Source: Chrysochromulina parva (lineage: Eukaryota > Haptophyta > Prymnesiales > Chrysochromulinaceae). Taken from it: a stretch of DNA of 15,296 nucleotides. The DNA is taken from the NCBI GenBank assembly GCA_002887195.1, contig PJAB01001335.1, positions 1 to 15,296 of the forward strand, written 5' to 3'. Below are positions 14,693 through 15,296 of the stretch, one piece after another. Position 1 is the stretch's first letter, and every line of letters starts with the position of its first letter. Below the pieces are notes generated by a model. That model was not told where the DNA came from and searched no databases. It was given only the letters and a program-made list of their open reading frames with translations. Made by a program: the position numbers and the translations under genes.

Positions 14693-15043
14693 ACCGGTAA
14701 AAAGACACCGTACTAGATACCGGTAAAAAGACACTCGCGGGTAATCTACTGAAATGGTACCGGTAAAAAGACACCGGGGGGAGCCGGGACACACACGGGC
14801 ACACGGACACACAGACGAACCTCACAACCATCCCAACCCACCACCGCACCCGAGCGACCCGACTCAACGGCCGCAGCCCCGGAGCCGGTAAAAAGACACC
14901 GGGGGGAGCCGGGACACACACGGGACACACGGGACACGCGGACGCACAAAGGCACACAGACGAATCTCACAAATGGTACCGGTAAAAAGACACCGGGGGA
15001 GCCGGGAAATGGTACCGGTAATAAGACACCGGGGGAGCCGGGT
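14693..15043. repeat. Dispersed repeat block 2 (ACCGGTAAAAAGAC family), 5' of the MORN gene
   Basis: Six cores CCGGTAAAAAGAC or CCGGTAATAAGAC start at about 14694, 14719, 14760, 14885, 14980 and 15015. Several are preceded by AAATGGTA and followed by ACCGGGGG(G)AGCCGGG. Two longer copies (from 14760 and 14885) continue into the CACAC/GGGAC-rich tail. The block lies about 90 bp upstream of the MORN start codon. Confidence 0.9.
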
Positions 15044-15296
15044 CAGTTACTTTATCTTTCAATATGCGCCGCCACAGCCCCAGCACGCGCGCGCGGGACG
15101 GGCGAGGTCCCCGCGGCCACCGAGGCGGCGGCGGGCGGGGCGGGAAGCGACACGTGAAGAGCGCGCTTGTAACAACGGGTAGGCACCACTAGTCGCGGAC
15201 CGACGGGGGGGCGCGTTCCCTCGTGGGGCAACTTGATTACGAACTAGGCAGCACCTAGGCAGTCAAATAATGCACATAATGCAAGGGTACCAATCG
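15044..15296. other. Window end, no feature supported
   Basis: A GC-rich stretch (15068-15145) is followed by mixed sequence. No frame, RNA gene or repeat could be supported. The word GGGTACC near 15286 resembles the GGTACC that precedes some repeat cores but no core follows within the window. Confidence 0.4.

Noticed and set aside
14289..14957. Minus-strand frame rich in [10 protein letters not shown] and VCPGSPGVF
   Set aside because: It is the translation of the dispersed repeat block, overlapping the MORN gene in another frame. The same peptides appear upstream of the CobW-F-box gene for the same reason.
1..15296. tRNA, rRNA or other structured RNA genes
   Set aside because: No cloverleaf, rRNA or snRNA core motif could be recognised by eye on either strand.

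Overview
This is GC-rich nuclear DNA from a eukaryote, most likely a photosynthetic protist with a secondary red-lineage plastid. I favour a haptophyte, but a stramenopile such as a pelagophyte is possible. The evidence is threefold. There are spliceosomal introns with phase-consistent junctions, one of them GC-AG. There are eukaryote-only proteins: THOC5, an F-box and a mitoribosomal mL59/mL64-like protein. One protein has the signal-plus-transit 'ASA-F' presequence used for import into complex red plastids. All gene models were built by eye from reading frames, splice motifs and family similarity; no search was run.

Layout from left to right: (1) THOC5 on +, its 5' end outside the window, two exons, with a 144-nt intron made partly of 22-nt repeats. 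(2) A small plastid-targeted protein of unknown function on -, two exons. (3) Divergent from it, a mitochondrial ribosomal mL59/mL64-like protein on +. (4) A PC-esterase/trichome-birefringence-like SGNH protein on +. (5) A doubtful, frame-disrupted stretch on -. (6) A glycerophosphodiester phosphodiesterase-like membrane-anchored protein on -. (7) A small, probably organelle-targeted, single-pass membrane protein on +. (8) A seven-exon gene on - (13030 to 8997) encoding a COG0523/CobW GTPase that runs without a break into an F-box-containing C-terminal half. (9) A membrane-anchored MORN-repeat protein on -. The genes show no common pathway; this looks like ordinary mixed nuclear gene order.

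The most striking part is the CobW-F-box gene. The parts of the GTPase lie in several frames and join into a 1014-residue protein only if six introns (299, 228, 154, 91, 147 and 70 nt) are removed. Every one of these introns carries the same short motif, CCTCTGATGG or a close variant on the sense strand. One intron is 28 uninterrupted copies of it. In five of the six introns a CTGAT from this motif lies 16-26 nt upstream of the 3' splice site, where a branch point belongs. The last intron is bounded by a perfect 43-bp direct repeat whose AG|GT lies at the same place in both copies, and the intron length equals the repeat period (70 bp). This is the structure expected for an intron created by tandem duplication. 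Three other introns in the gene carry shorter duplications near their ends.

A second repeat family, with the hairpin core CCGGTAAAAAGACACCGG, sits in the 5' flanks of the CobW-F-box and MORN genes.
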